DNA of 50,110 nt from an uncultured Desulfobulbaceae bacterium (lineage in GTDB: Bacteria; Desulfobacterota; Desulfobulbia; Desulfobulbales; CALZHT01): positions 23,063 to 73,172 of the forward strand of contig CALZHT010000045.1 in NCBI GenBank assembly GCA_945787445.1. The letters are read 5' to 3'. This document shows, one piece after another, positions 23,205-31,805 of the stretch. The number at the start of each line of letters is the position of its first letter. Position 1 is the stretch's first letter. The translations under genes were made by a program, and so were the position numbers. Below the pieces are notes generated by a model. It had not been told where the DNA came from. It searched no databases and saw only the letters and a list, made by a program, of their open reading frames with translations.

Positions 23205-25400
23205 ATGTTACCAAGAAGAGCATTATGGATTACCGGTTTTGCTTTCGCCATGCTGTTTGTGTCGGTGGCAGGAAAGGCTTGGGCAGTTGCTCAGTTTTCC
23301 GCAGATCTGGTCATGACCAGAGAAGGCAAGGAGAGCGTTGGCAGGTTTTTTTTCAAAGAGTCTCATTACCGCATGGAGGTTGAGGAGAACCAGGCAACCA
23401 TTGCCGTGATCGTGGACCAGCAAAAGAAAATCACCAGAGTGGTTAATCCGAAAGAAAAAAAATATATGGAGATGCCTTCAGACAGCTTGATAAGCCTGAT
23501 GAATGATCCTTTTCAATCCATTTTGGTTGCCGGCAGTAAATATAAGGAGGTGAACAAAGGATCCGAGGATATTCAAGGGTACCCCTGTGAAAAAATGGTT
23601 TACCTGGCCTTGGAAGAAATCGTATACACGGCGTGGTGGTCTCGTAAGTTCAATATGCCCTTGAAAATCATCTTCAACAAGATGCGAAAAAATTCCGCCG
23701 AACTCAAAAATATTAAGGAAACTGATCTGGATAGCAGTCTTTTCAAGATTCCTACCGGGTATACCAAGATGGAGAAACCGAAGAAGGAGCCCGCTAAGGC
23801 CGCGGCAAGGCCAAAATCGGCAATTTCTTCAACCTTGGCGGTCGATGCTCCCATCGGCAGAAGGATTACCAAGGGCGGTGCATTGCAGATCACGGTTGAT
23901 CCGGAAAAACAGATCACCCTTGTGCTTACAAACGAAAGCATTGAAGAATCCGTGGTCACCATCAGTGCCACCTTGCAGGGTAAACCTTTCACCGCCCGTT
24001 CCCTGCCAAAAAATGCTATTACCCTGCAACAATCCAAAAGCAAAGAGATTTCCTTTGCGGAGAAGCGCAACCCGGACACCATTGTTGTCAAAATCGATAA
24101 AGGCCTGGTTTATGCCCGTCTGGACCAGGAACTCCCCATGTGGGCCAAGGAAAAATCCCAACAGAATTTTTTGGGCCCTGGTGGTGGTATAGGATTCTTG
24201 ACTAAACCGGGTAGGAAAATCGAGTGCACAGTCATTGCAGACAGCCAGGACCAACCGGAAAGTAAGTTCACGATTACCTTCTTCAAAGGCACATATAAAG
24301 ATGCAGTGGTGAAGGAGGATATTGTTCTTAAAAACGGTGCAACCAAGACCTGGGAGTTTACAGCGGATAAGGGCATTGCTTCGGGACAGGTTGACATGAA
24401 AGAGGGAGATATAAAATTCAGCCTCTATCAGCCTGCTGAAACAAAGGGAAAGAAGGCAGACATGAGAGCTGCCTCCATAAAGGAGGTTCAGGAGTTTTCC
24501 GTGAACTTTCCGAGCGGGGCCGGCAAAAGGGTCGATCCGGATAAGCACCTGGTGGTCAGTGTTACGGGGAGCTCTGCGGCAAAGGGTACTATCAATCTGT
24601 ACCGCGGGGTGCAAGGGAAGGAGAAGATAAGCACAGAAAAATTTGCTCTGCAGAAGGAGGAAAGCAAATCCTGGAAATATGCCAAAGAAAAGCAAATTAC
24701 TAAAGTGAGTGTCTTTGTGATGAAGGGCTCTTTTACGGTACGGCTTGACCAGTCGCCAAATGCCGCGCTTCCGGAAACTGTCGCAGCTCCGGCAAGTCGC
24801 CCGGTTGCCAAGCCTGCCGGCATAACTGTAGCATCCCCTCCCAGTCCACCTGTTTCCAACTCGAAATTATCCGCAGGCCTACAAGTCGAGGCTCCTGCAA
24901 TCGTTGCCGCCGGTTCTACTTTTCAAGTGAGCTGGCAGGGTCCAAATAAACCAAACGACTATATAACCATCGTGCTGGCCACTGCAAAGGATTCTGAATA
25001 TCTGAATTATACCTATACTGCAAGCGGCAGCCCGGCAAACCTTCTAGCCCCGACAAAGCCTGGTGACTATGAGGTGCGATATGTTTTGGACAAAACCAGG
25101 AAACCTCTCGCCCGCACCCCGGTCAAAGTAACATCAGTGGCAGCCAGAGTTGAAGCCCCGGCCACGGTTAATGCCGGAGCGAATTTTAAGGTGTCCTGGG
25201 AGGGCCCGAATTACAGCGGCGATTACATCACCATAGTGCCAAAAGGTGCTAATGATAGCCAGTACCTGAGCTATGCCTATACCACCAATGGGGCACCGGC
25301 CGCCTTGCAGGCTCCTGAGAAGCCTGGCGAATACGAAGTGCGGTATATAGTCGATCAGTCCAAAACTGTAATCGGCCGGACAGCGGTATCGGTCAAATGA
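23205..25400 (+). CDS. Secreted multi-domain protein: DUF4412/LolA-like N terminus plus beta-sandwich repeats
   Basis: A 731-residue protein. The signal peptide ends at AGKAWA. Residues about 28-190 resemble DUF4412/LolA-type lipid- or substrate-binding domains (FSADLVMTREGKESVGRFFF; later KMVYLALEEIVYTAWWS). A Lys/Pro/Ala linker follows. The middle about 210-520 contains beta-rich segments. Two C-terminal repeats of about 85 residues begin VEAPAIVAAGSTFQVSWQGP and VEAPATVNAGANFKVSWEGP and end PGxYEVRYxxD; this repeat type is common behind von Willebrand A domains in envelope proteins. No VWA domain is present here. Function unknown; location probably periplasmic or outer surface. Confidence 0.78.
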   Translation: MLPRRALWITGFAFAMLFVSVAGKAWAVAQFSADLVMTREGKESVGRFFFKESHYRMEVEENQATIAVIVDQQKKITRVVNPKEKKYMEMPSDSLISLMNDPFQSILVAGSKYKEVNKGSEDIQGYPCEKMVYLALEEIVYTAWWSRKFNMPLKIIFNKMRKNSAELKNIKETDLDSSLFKIPTGYTKMEKPKKEPAKAAARPKSAISSTLAVDAPIGRRITKGGALQITVDPEKQITLVLTNESIEESVVTISATLQGKPFTARSLPKNAITLQQSKSKEISFAEKRNPDTIVVKIDKGLVYARLDQELPMWAKEKSQQNFLGPGGGIGFLTKPGRKIECTVIADSQDQPESKFTITFFKGTYKDAVVKEDIVLKNGATKTWEFTADKGIASGQVDMKEGDIKFSLYQPAETKGKKADMRAASIKEVQEFSVNFPSGAGKRVDPDKHLVVSVTGSSAAKGTINLYRGVQGKEKISTEKFALQKEESKSWKYAKEKQITKVSVFVMKGSFTVRLDQSPNAALPETVAAPASRPVAKPAGITVASPPSPPVSNSKLSAGLQVEAPAIVAAGSTFQVSWQGPNKPNDYITIVLATAKDSEYLNYTYTASGSPANLLAPTKPGDYEVRYVLDKTRKPLARTPVKVTSVAARVEAPATVNAGANFKVSWEGPNYSGDYITIVPKGANDSQYLSYAYTTNGAPAALQAPEKPGEYEVRYIVDQSKTVIGRTAVSVK

Positions 25401-25568
25401 ACGGAAAACAGGTGACAGGAGTCAGAAGACAGGAGAAAGAATTATGAGGGCTGAGGACTAGGGGATCAGGACTAAGGGCTTAGGACTAAGGAGTGAAACC
25501 AGAAACTTCAGAGGCTTTATGGGATTGCAATTTGCTGCCTTAGTGCCTTTCTGTTCCCTGGCCCAATA
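25401..25568 (+). other. Short non-coding stretch with GGACTAAGG-like tandem words
   Basis: Between 25446 and 25493 the words AGGACTAGGGG, AGGACTAAGGG and AGGACTAAGGAG recur. This is a tiny irregular tandem repeat without coding potential. Confidence 0.5.
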
Positions 25569-25605
25569 AAAAAAGCCCTAAGGACTTTCACCTTAGGGCT
25601 TTTTG
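25569..25605. terminator. Bidirectional rho-independent terminator
   Basis: Arms AAAAAGCCCTAAGG and CCTTAGGGCTTTTT are perfectly complementary around a 7-base loop. It serves the secreted protein gene (+) and the convergent HesB-like gene (-). Confidence 0.9.
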
Positions 25606-25616
25606 TGGTCTTAGTC

Positions 25617-25880
25617 TTAGTGGCAGATTTGTTTTCTATCAACCGCAATTGCTGCTTCCGTAATGGTGCCGCTTTTTTTCAACAGCTCATTGTCGACCAG
25701 GAATGTTAACTCATCAACAGAATATGTTTCGTCATTATCTTTTGGCTCATCCAGAGCCAATCCAAGGGAAGGGCCTGCTCAGCCTCCCTGCATCAATGCG
25801 ACCCGCAGGGCAGAATCTATTTTGTTCTGCTCCATGTAGTCCTTCAGATTTTTTGCTGCCATCTCTGTAACTTCCAGCAT
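25617..25880 (-). CDS. HesB/IscA-like selenoprotein (in-frame UGA = Sec34)
   Basis: An 87-residue frame that ordinary ORF calling breaks at TGA 25779-25781. It starts at ATG 25880 behind AAAGGAGG and ends TAA 25617. It reads MLEVTEMAAKNLKDYM, then LRVALMQGG-Sec-AGPSLGLALDEP and on to a YSVDELTFLVDN segment. The Sec sits where IscA/HesB proteins have the conserved Cys of GGCSG. A known HesB-related selenoprotein family has exactly this substitution. A SECIS-like hairpin follows 18 bases after UGA. The downstream half remains in frame and homologous, arguing against a pseudogene. The usual C-terminal CGC is reduced to a single Cys86. The role is probably in Fe-S or redox chemistry. Confidence 0.88.
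25742..25760 (-). promoter_or_regulatory. Bacterial SECIS-like hairpin
   Basis: On the minus strand TTGGCTC-TGGAT-GAGCCAA forms a perfect 7-bp stem with a 5-base loop whose second base is G. The loop begins 25 bases after the UGA, within the usual range for bacterial SECIS elements, and lies inside the coding frame as expected in bacteria. Confidence 0.75.
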
Positions 25881-26280
25881 GGCGTTCCTCCTTTCAAAAA
25901 ATGTTAAATATAATAAGGTACTAAAATTGGACGAAGGTTAAGTATATTAAAAACTACTAAACTGTTTTTATTTTAAGATTGAATGGTAAATAAGTCAATA
26001 GGGAATGATAAGCGAGATCTATTTTTTAAGAATATTTACTATTATTATCAGTTGATTGCAAAGAAATTCTCTTAATTTTTTTGTGTTGCTCCCGATAAGG
26101 TTAATGGATAGCCACGGGACCGGAATAACAAATAATGGAGGGCAAAGAAAGAGAATACGAGTTTGTTTACGTCCCTCTAATATCAAAAAGGTGTTGTATT
26201 GATTACTCATTTTTTATTATAACCGTATTTGTATATTGTGATTCAGTGAAGAGCTTTTAGATGGCTAAAGAGGGAGGTTC
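25881..26280. other. Intergenic region
   Basis: About 400 AT-rich bases between the divergent HesB-like and phosphofructokinase genes. No convincing ORF. It must contain both promoters; AGGGAGG precedes the phosphofructokinase ATG. Confidence 0.5.
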
Positions 26281-27375
26281 ATGAAAAAAATCGTCATTTC
26301 CACCGGTGGAGGAGATGCCCCGGGCCTTAACGCCGTTATCTACGCGGTTGTTAAAGCGGCAACCTATCGCGGTTGGGAGGTTTACGGCAGCAGGTGCGGG
26401 TATCTCGGTTTTCTTGACCCTGATGAGATGATCCGTTTGACTCCTGAAAAAGTTGAAGATATCACACCGACCGGCGGTACAATACTTGGTTCGACAAACA
26501 AGGGAAATCCTTTTGCCATGCCGGTGGAAAATTTAGCGGGCGAGATTCAGATCCGGGATGTTTCCGAACGGGTCATGAAAAATTTTAACCGCATGGGATT
26601 CGATTGTCATATTGCGGTCGGCGGCGATGGCAGCCTTGAGATCGCGCACCGGTTTGCCGTGGAAAAGGGGATGCATGTCATCGGGGTGCCCAAGACCATT
26701 GATAATGATCTGGAGGCGACCCAGCGTACCTTTGGGTTTGATACGGCGGTCTCAACCGCGACTGAAGCGCTTGATAAACTTCATTCCACCGCCAAATCCC
26801 ACGACCGGGTCATGGTTGTTGAGGTCATGGGCCGGGATTCCGGCTGGATTGCCCTCAATTCCGGGATTTCCGGCGGCGCCGATGTCATCCTTATCCCTGA
26901 ATTCCGTTTTGATATTGACAAGGTCTGCGCCAAGATCAATGATAATGAGCTGCATGACAAGCATTACGCCATTGTCGTGGTGGCGGAAGGCGCTTCTGCC
27001 AAGGATGCCGATGTGATCTGCAAGCCGCAGGATAAATGCGAAATCGGCAGACAGGAAGTACTTCTCGGCGGGATAGGCGAATGGGTTGCTGATGAGATTC
27101 GCAAAAGGACGGATAAGGACACCAGATCCCTGGTGTTGGGGCATTTACAGCGAGGTGGTTCACCCACCACTTTTGATCGTCTACTGGCCTTGCGATTCGG
27201 CGCTGCAGCGGTTCGATTGGTCGAAACGGAAACTTATGATCACATGGTGGCCCTGGTTACACCTGCCATGAAGCCGATTCCCCTTGAGGAAGCCATCAAA
27301 TCCCGCAAAAGAGTGCCGGCGGACAGTGACAAGTTATTAACCGCCCGGGAAATAGGCATCTGTCTGGGCGACTGA
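26281..27375 (+). CDS. pfkA: 6-phosphofructokinase
   Basis: A 364-residue PfkA-family protein that phosphorylates fructose 6-phosphate. It has the N-terminal GGGDAPGLNAVI, the phosphate-donor site GGDGSLEIAHRF, the catalytic motif PKTIDNDLE and GHLQRGGSPTTFDR. The Gly in GGDGS favours ATP, while the Lys in PKTIDND (Gly in typical ATP enzymes) is seen in pyrophosphate and 'mixed' long-clade enzymes, so donor use is uncertain. The stop codon TGA abuts the family A repeat element that starts at 27375. Confidence 0.93.
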   Translation: MKKIVISTGGGDAPGLNAVIYAVVKAATYRGWEVYGSRCGYLGFLDPDEMIRLTPEKVEDITPTGGTILGSTNKGNPFAMPVENLAGEIQIRDVSERVMKNFNRMGFDCHIAVGGDGSLEIAHRFAVEKGMHVIGVPKTIDNDLEATQRTFGFDTAVSTATEALDKLHSTAKSHDRVMVVEVMGRDSGWIALNSGISGGADVILIPEFRFDIDKVCAKINDNELHDKHYAIVVVAEGASAKDADVICKPQDKCEIGRQEVLLGGIGEWVADEIRKRTDKDTRSLVLGHLQRGGSPTTFDRLLALRFGAAAVRLVETETYDHMVALVTPAMKPIPLEEAIKSRKRVPADSDKLLTAREIGICLGD

Positions 27376-27525
27376 TACCAAGTTGCATTCAAAGAGGCAA
27401 CAAGGCGGCAAGGAGGAGGACCCGGAGGCGTATTTGAAATACGCCGAGGAAGCCGACGACGCAGCCAATTCTGTTCAATCCCCCCTTGAGGGGGACAAAG
27501 TTAGAATTTGAATGCGGCTTGGTAT
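27375..27525. repeat. MITE-like inverted-repeat element, family A copy 2
   Basis: A 151-bp element with termini ATACCAAGTTGCATTCAAA and the complement of the other end TTTGAATGCGGCTTGGTAT. The core holds the palindrome GGCGTATTTGAAATACGCC. It is inverted relative to the copy at 54-204 and nearly identical over the full length. It sits exactly between the phosphofructokinase stop and the convergent HNH gene and could act as a transcription terminator. Confidence 0.85.
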
Positions 27526-27527
27526 GA

Positions 27528-27845
27528 TCAGCCCTGCTTTCCTTTGTCTAAGGCATCCATGTATTCTTCCCATTCCTGCGGAAGCATGGTTTTTTTCTTG
27601 GTGTTGCAACTTTTGCACGCTGCTGCCAGGTTTGACTTGATGCTCGATCCACCCCTGGCCAACGGGACAATGTGATCCATGGTCAGTTCTTGCCGCGGAG
27701 TTCTGCTACGGCAATAGTGACATATCCCTTGGGCAATTTTGTTCTTCCACCAGCGAGTTTTGCGAAGTTCGCGGGCCTTGGCCTTTTCCTTGCGGATAAA
27801 GATATCATCAACCCCGGTAAAGGCAAAGAATGGATCATCAATCAT
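27528..27845 (-). CDS. HNH endonuclease-like protein
   Basis: A 105-residue HNH protein. The zinc-binding pairs CHYC and CKSC frame the HNH core MDHIVPLARGGSS...NLAAACKSCNTKK. It lacks a separate specificity domain. Its ATG overlaps the folC stop (4 bases), so it is co-transcribed with uvrD-folC, an unusual linkage. Similar small HNH proteins are common chromosomal genes of unknown substrate. Confidence 0.85.
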   Translation of the reverse strand: MIDDPFFAFTGVDDIFIRKEKAKARELRKTRWWKNKIAQGICHYCRSRTPRQELTMDHIVPLARGGSSIKSNLAAACKSCNTKKKTMLPQEWEEYMDALDKGKQG

Positions 27846-29215
27846 ACCACTAGTTCTCCCAAGAGAATTTGGCGGGCCGCACCGATCAGGTAGAGGGACC
27901 CGGCAATGCAGATGAGGTCGTCAGGGGATGCCAGGCCATGGGCCTGGTCAATTGCATCCATCACTGAATCCTTTAGCAATGCGCGGGATTGAAATTGCGG
28001 CTCCAAAGCATCGATCAACTGGGCCGGCGAGGCTGAACGCTCATATTCCGGCATGGTGAAAATAATGGTGTTACACAACGGTGCTATGGAACCAAGGGTG
28101 GTTGAAAAATCCTTGTCAGCCATGCTGGCCCAGATCAGGATACACTTGGCATAGGAAAAATTATTCTGCAGGGCATGTACCAAACCGGCCACGCCGGCAG
28201 GATTGTGGGCCCCATCCAGGAGAAAGCGCCGCACCCCGGTATTGTCACTATTTGGCTGTTCCGGACAGGAGACCTTTTGCCAGGTGTTGGTTGTCTTTTG
28301 AGATTTTATATCTTCTTTTTCCAGGCAAAAATATTCAAGCCTACCGGGCCAGGTTATTTGGTTGAGGCCCTTCCTGATAACAGATTCCTCTATGGTAAAG
28401 TTATGCTGGCCAAGAATCTCCATGGCAGCAAGGGCCAAGGCGATATTTTTTGCCTGATGGGTGCCCGGCAGAGTAAAGGTGAGGCCTGCGAGTCCGGACG
28501 GATTGTCCTTGAGACCTTTATAGTTCCAGGTATGGTCATGGCCGGGAAGCATAAAAAAATCACGGTCCAGCAAAGAAAGGGGCGCCTTATATTCCTGGCA
28601 GGTTTTTTTAACTACCTCCATGCTCACCTCGTCATCAACGCCTGAAATGACCGGTACGCCCGTTTTGATGATGCCGGCCTTTTCGTAAGCCACTTGGGCC
28701 AGGGTGTCGCCGAGGTAGGCTTCATGGTCCATGGAGACGTTGGTGATAACACTGACCAGTGGAGTGATCACATTGGTGGCGTCAAGACGGCCTCCAAGTC
28801 CCACTTCCAAAATAGCAACATCAACCTTTTCCTGGACAAACCAGAGCATGGCCAGGACAGTGGTGAATTCAAAATAGGTGATCTGCCTGCCTCCCAGCAT
28901 ATCACGGATGCGGCTGGCCAGTGCGGCAAAATCTTCTGTGGAAATATAGGTATCATTAATCCGAAAACGCTCGCGTACCGAACTGAGATGGGGAGAGGTA
29001 TACAATCCCACCTTGTAGCCGGCCTGAGAAAGGAGGGTAAGCAGGGTAATAGCAACCGAACCCTTGCCGTTGGTGCCGGCAATGTGGATATAGCGCAGGT
29101 CCTGGTGCGGATTGCCAAAACTATCCAGAAAACCGGCCATGCTGTCCAGGCCCAGCTTTATTTTGAAAAACTGGAGATTGTCAAGGAAGGCCCAGGCCTC
29201 CTCATAGTTCATCAT
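27842..29215 (-). CDS. folC: Bifunctional folylpolyglutamate synthase/dihydrofolate synthase
   Basis: A 457-residue Mur-ligase-family enzyme that adds glutamate to dihydropteroate and folates with ATP. The P-loop IAGTNGKGSVAIT, SPHLSSVRERFRI, the FEFTTVLAMLWF segment, VGLGGRLDATNVI and ITNVSMDHEAYLG are characteristic. The C-terminal domain has RFLLDGAHNPAGV. The start ATGATG lies immediately after the TAA of the upstream helicase gene, with GGAG inside that gene. It is a complete, normal-length gene. Confidence 0.93.
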   Translation of the reverse strand: MMNYEEAWAFLDNLQFFKIKLGLDSMAGFLDSFGNPHQDLRYIHIAGTNGKGSVAITLLTLLSQAGYKVGLYTSPHLSSVRERFRINDTYISTEDFAALASRIRDMLGGRQITYFEFTTVLAMLWFVQEKVDVAILEVGLGGRLDATNVITPLVSVITNVSMDHEAYLGDTLAQVAYEKAGIIKTGVPVISGVDDEVSMEVVKKTCQEYKAPLSLLDRDFFMLPGHDHTWNYKGLKDNPSGLAGLTFTLPGTHQAKNIALALAAMEILGQHNFTIEESVIRKGLNQITWPGRLEYFCLEKEDIKSQKTTNTWQKVSCPEQPNSDNTGVRRFLLDGAHNPAGVAGLVHALQNNFSYAKCILIWASMADKDFSTTLGSIAPLCNTIIFTMPEYERSASPAQLIDALEPQFQSRALLKDSVMDAIDQAHGLASPDDLICIAGSLYLIGAARQILLGELVV

Positions 29216-31432
29216 TTACAGGATCTCCAGCTTGGCGTAATCAAGATGTAGGATTTTTCTGCCGTGGCGCTGGAAAAACACATCAACCCGGCGGGGACCG
29301 AGAACCTTTTCAATCTTTCCTTCGCCGAAAAAGGGATGGTGCACTGTTGTGCCTGCAGCCAGTTCCCCATCGGTAACTTTCTTTTTAAATCGCTGGATTG
29401 CCGGTTGGCTGAAGGAGGTTCGAGGCGCGTTTTTCTGCCGGAGCAGGTCATGGGGGATGTCTTCCAGCAATGGTGATATCCTGCCGAGGCTTGAAAGACG
29501 GTCCGCGGACATGACCTCCCTGGGATAGATGAAATGAAGTTCTTTTTTTGCCCTGGTAGCCGCTACATAAAGGAGCCTGCGTTCCTCTTCTTGTTCCTCG
29601 GGTAGATGCGATTGCGCGGCAGGAAACTTGCCTTCCGCCAGATGGATGATAAATACCGTATCCCATTCAAGACCTTTGGCTGAATGCACGGTGGAAAGAA
29701 TAAGTTTATCTGCAGCCTCCGACAAATTCTCTGCACCCCGGGATTCGGGCGGGTCCAGGGCCGTATCGTCAATAAAGGCCTGCAGGCTGGCGTACCCATT
29801 AATAATATCCCGGATCTGATCGAGATCGCGGCTCCGGCGGGGATAATCATCATGGTAAATTCGTTCAAAAACAGGGCGGTAATATTCCACCACCAGGTCA
29901 AACAACGATACCGGGGACAATCCCGGCTTCTGCAGAGACAAGAGCATATCGGCTAGATTCTCTACTCCTTTTTTCCAGCTATTGCGGGCAGGGTAGTTTT
30001 TAAGTGCCGTAAACGGTTCTTCATTCTGTTTAATTGTATTCAGAATGGTTTGCGCGGTTTTTGGTCCGACTTTTTCAAGTTGCAGTAGGATCCGGTTCCA
30101 GGAAAGATTGTCTTGTGGATTGGCAAGCACCCGGAGATAGGCCAGAACATCTTTGGTGTGGGCCGATTCCGTCAGTTTCTGTCCACCCCGCTTTTCAAAG
30201 GGGATCTGGTGGTTGGCCAGCTCCAGCTCCAGCTTAAAGGAATGGAAGCTGGACCGGAATAATACCGCCATTTCGCCATAGGAAACACCCTCTTTGTGGC
30301 GGGCCATGATATTGTCCACCACATAGCGGGCCTGGTCCGCTTCATTCCGTGCTGCGAAAAGTCGCGGTTTATCAACCCCTGCAATATTGCTGAACAGGGT
30401 CTTGGTATATTTTTCCTCTGCCCTCTCAATAATGGCGTTGGTGACTGCCAGGATAGATTGGGTGCTCCGGTAATTTTCCTCAAGCCTGATGATTTTCGTG
30501 TTAGGAAAAATTTTGGGAAAGTCCATGATATTGCGGAAATCAGCACCCCGGAATGAATAAATTGATTGCGAATCATCGCCCACCACCATGACATTGTTGT
30601 GGGAACTGGCGATAAGCCGGACAATCTCGGCCTGGATGGGATTGGTGTCCTGGTACTCATCAACCAGTACATACTGGAAACGGTTTGCAATCTCTTCACG
30701 CACATCCGGGAATCGGGCCAGGAGTTTCTTCCAGTTGACCAGCAGGTCGTCATAGTCCATCAAGCCGTGTTCGATCTTGAATTTCTTGTAGTGGTCACGG
30801 ATGAGGAGGATTTCGTCCAGATATTCCGCCAGGTGATTGTAATGGTCCAGAACTACATTTTCCAGTGCAATATTTTTATTCACTGATCTGCTGAACATAT
30901 TGATGATCAGCCGTTTGGTGGGGAAGCGCTTGCCCGCTCCGCCAAGATTGAGGGACGACTTGATTAGGTTAACTATGCCCTGGGCATCGGCCTGGTCCAG
31001 GATGGAAAAATTGGCGGTGTACCCGAGTTTATAGCCATGCCTGCGCAACAACAGGTTGGCTACGGCATGAAATGTGCCGCCCAACACCTGTTGGCAGGAA
31101 TCGTCAAGAATTGCGCTGGCACGGTTGAGCATTTCCTGGGCTGCCTTCCTGGTAAAGGTCAAGAGCAGGATATTTTCCGGAATGATCCCCTGTTCCAGCA
31201 GGAATGCCACCCGGTACACCAGGGTGCGGGTCTTGCCGCTGCCAGCCCCGGCAATAACTAGCACCGGCCCTTCTGTGGTCGTAACCGCTTCGTATTGGGC
31301 AGGATTCAGGTCTTTCCGGTTAAACAAAGGTTGTTTGGAATCCTGCGAGGTTTTATTGGAAGAAAACAGTGACTGTTGCATGGGCGCCAATGTACCACAG
31401 GCCAGGAACTCCCGCAATTTTATTAGTCTCAC
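29216..31432 (-). CDS. UvrD/PcrA-type superfamily I DNA helicase
   Basis: A 738-residue 3'-5' helicase of the UvrD/Rep/PcrA group. Motif I AGAGSGKTRTLVYR, motif II LVDEYQDTN, motif III GDDSQSIYSFRGA, motif IV RLEENYRST and late motifs LSTVHSAKGLEWDTVFI and RRLLYVAATRAK are in order. The C-terminal about 50 residues (GTTVHHPFFGEGKIEKV) form the PcrA-type RNA-polymerase-binding Tudor-like tail. The start is GTG at 31432; an ATG at 31381 is an alternative. It acts in repair and replication-fork restart. First gene of the uvrD-folC-HNH operon. Confidence 0.9.
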   Translation of the reverse strand: MRLIKLREFLACGTLAPMQQSLFSSNKTSQDSKQPLFNRKDLNPAQYEAVTTTEGPVLVIAGAGSGKTRTLVYRVAFLLEQGIIPENILLLTFTRKAAQEMLNRASAILDDSCQQVLGGTFHAVANLLLRRHGYKLGYTANFSILDQADAQGIVNLIKSSLNLGGAGKRFPTKRLIINMFSRSVNKNIALENVVLDHYNHLAEYLDEILLIRDHYKKFKIEHGLMDYDDLLVNWKKLLARFPDVREEIANRFQYVLVDEYQDTNPIQAEIVRLIASSHNNVMVVGDDSQSIYSFRGADFRNIMDFPKIFPNTKIIRLEENYRSTQSILAVTNAIIERAEEKYTKTLFSNIAGVDKPRLFAARNEADQARYVVDNIMARHKEGVSYGEMAVLFRSSFHSFKLELELANHQIPFEKRGGQKLTESAHTKDVLAYLRVLANPQDNLSWNRILLQLEKVGPKTAQTILNTIKQNEEPFTALKNYPARNSWKKGVENLADMLLSLQKPGLSPVSLFDLVVEYYRPVFERIYHDDYPRRSRDLDQIRDIINGYASLQAFIDDTALDPPESRGAENLSEAADKLILSTVHSAKGLEWDTVFIIHLAEGKFPAAQSHLPEEQEEERRLLYVAATRAKKELHFIYPREVMSADRLSSLGRISPLLEDIPHDLLRQKNAPRTSFSQPAIQRFKKKVTDGELAAGTTVHHPFFGEGKIEKVLGPRRVDVFFQRHGRKILHLDYAKLEIL

Positions 31433-31805
31433 AGTTAAGGTTAATACTCCTGCCTTTCAGACAGGCGGCTTTAGCTCGTATTTGTTATTTTCGTGCTCGT
31501 GCTCGTAATCGATTTTCCTTGTATTCATAATCAAACGCACAATGCTTCCTTTTCGTTGTACGATTACAATTACGCTCACGAGCACGATGCAAACGGCTCT
31601 ATTTGATCCGTATCCGGATTTTCAGTCTTTTTCATTCAAAACCGCCGTCTTTAGATGGAGGTTGTTGAGCTTTCCAGGCATCAGGTAATTTATTGCGTCT
31701 TACTAAGGATATAGTGGAAGGAGTCGAGACCTTTTGCCCACCATATACGGGGGAACTTTTTTTCCCCTATGAGGTCGTACCTACCTATATCTTTTTCTTT
31801 ACTGG
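31433..31805. other. Intergenic region with imperfect inverted repeat
   Basis: About 370 bases between divergent helicase and MscS-like genes. An imperfect dyad pairs TCGTGCTCGTGCTCGTAATCG (split by my limit: 31491-31511) with the region 31561-31587 (CGATTAC...CACGAGCACGA). It resembles dispersed intergenic repeats and is not coding. Confidence 0.5.

Noticed and set aside
23829-24695. 288-residue antisense frame inside the secreted protein gene
   Set aside because: It mirrors the codon structure of the plus-strand gene, which has a signal peptide, ribosome site and domain repeats.
25446-25493. GGACTAAGG-type repeats considered as a CRISPR or tandem array
   Set aside because: Units are short, irregular and lack spacers.
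25617-25880. HesB-like gene as a simple nonsense pseudogene
   Set aside because: The stop is UGA exactly at the catalytic Cys position, a SECIS-like hairpin follows, and both halves are otherwise undamaged with a strong ribosome site.
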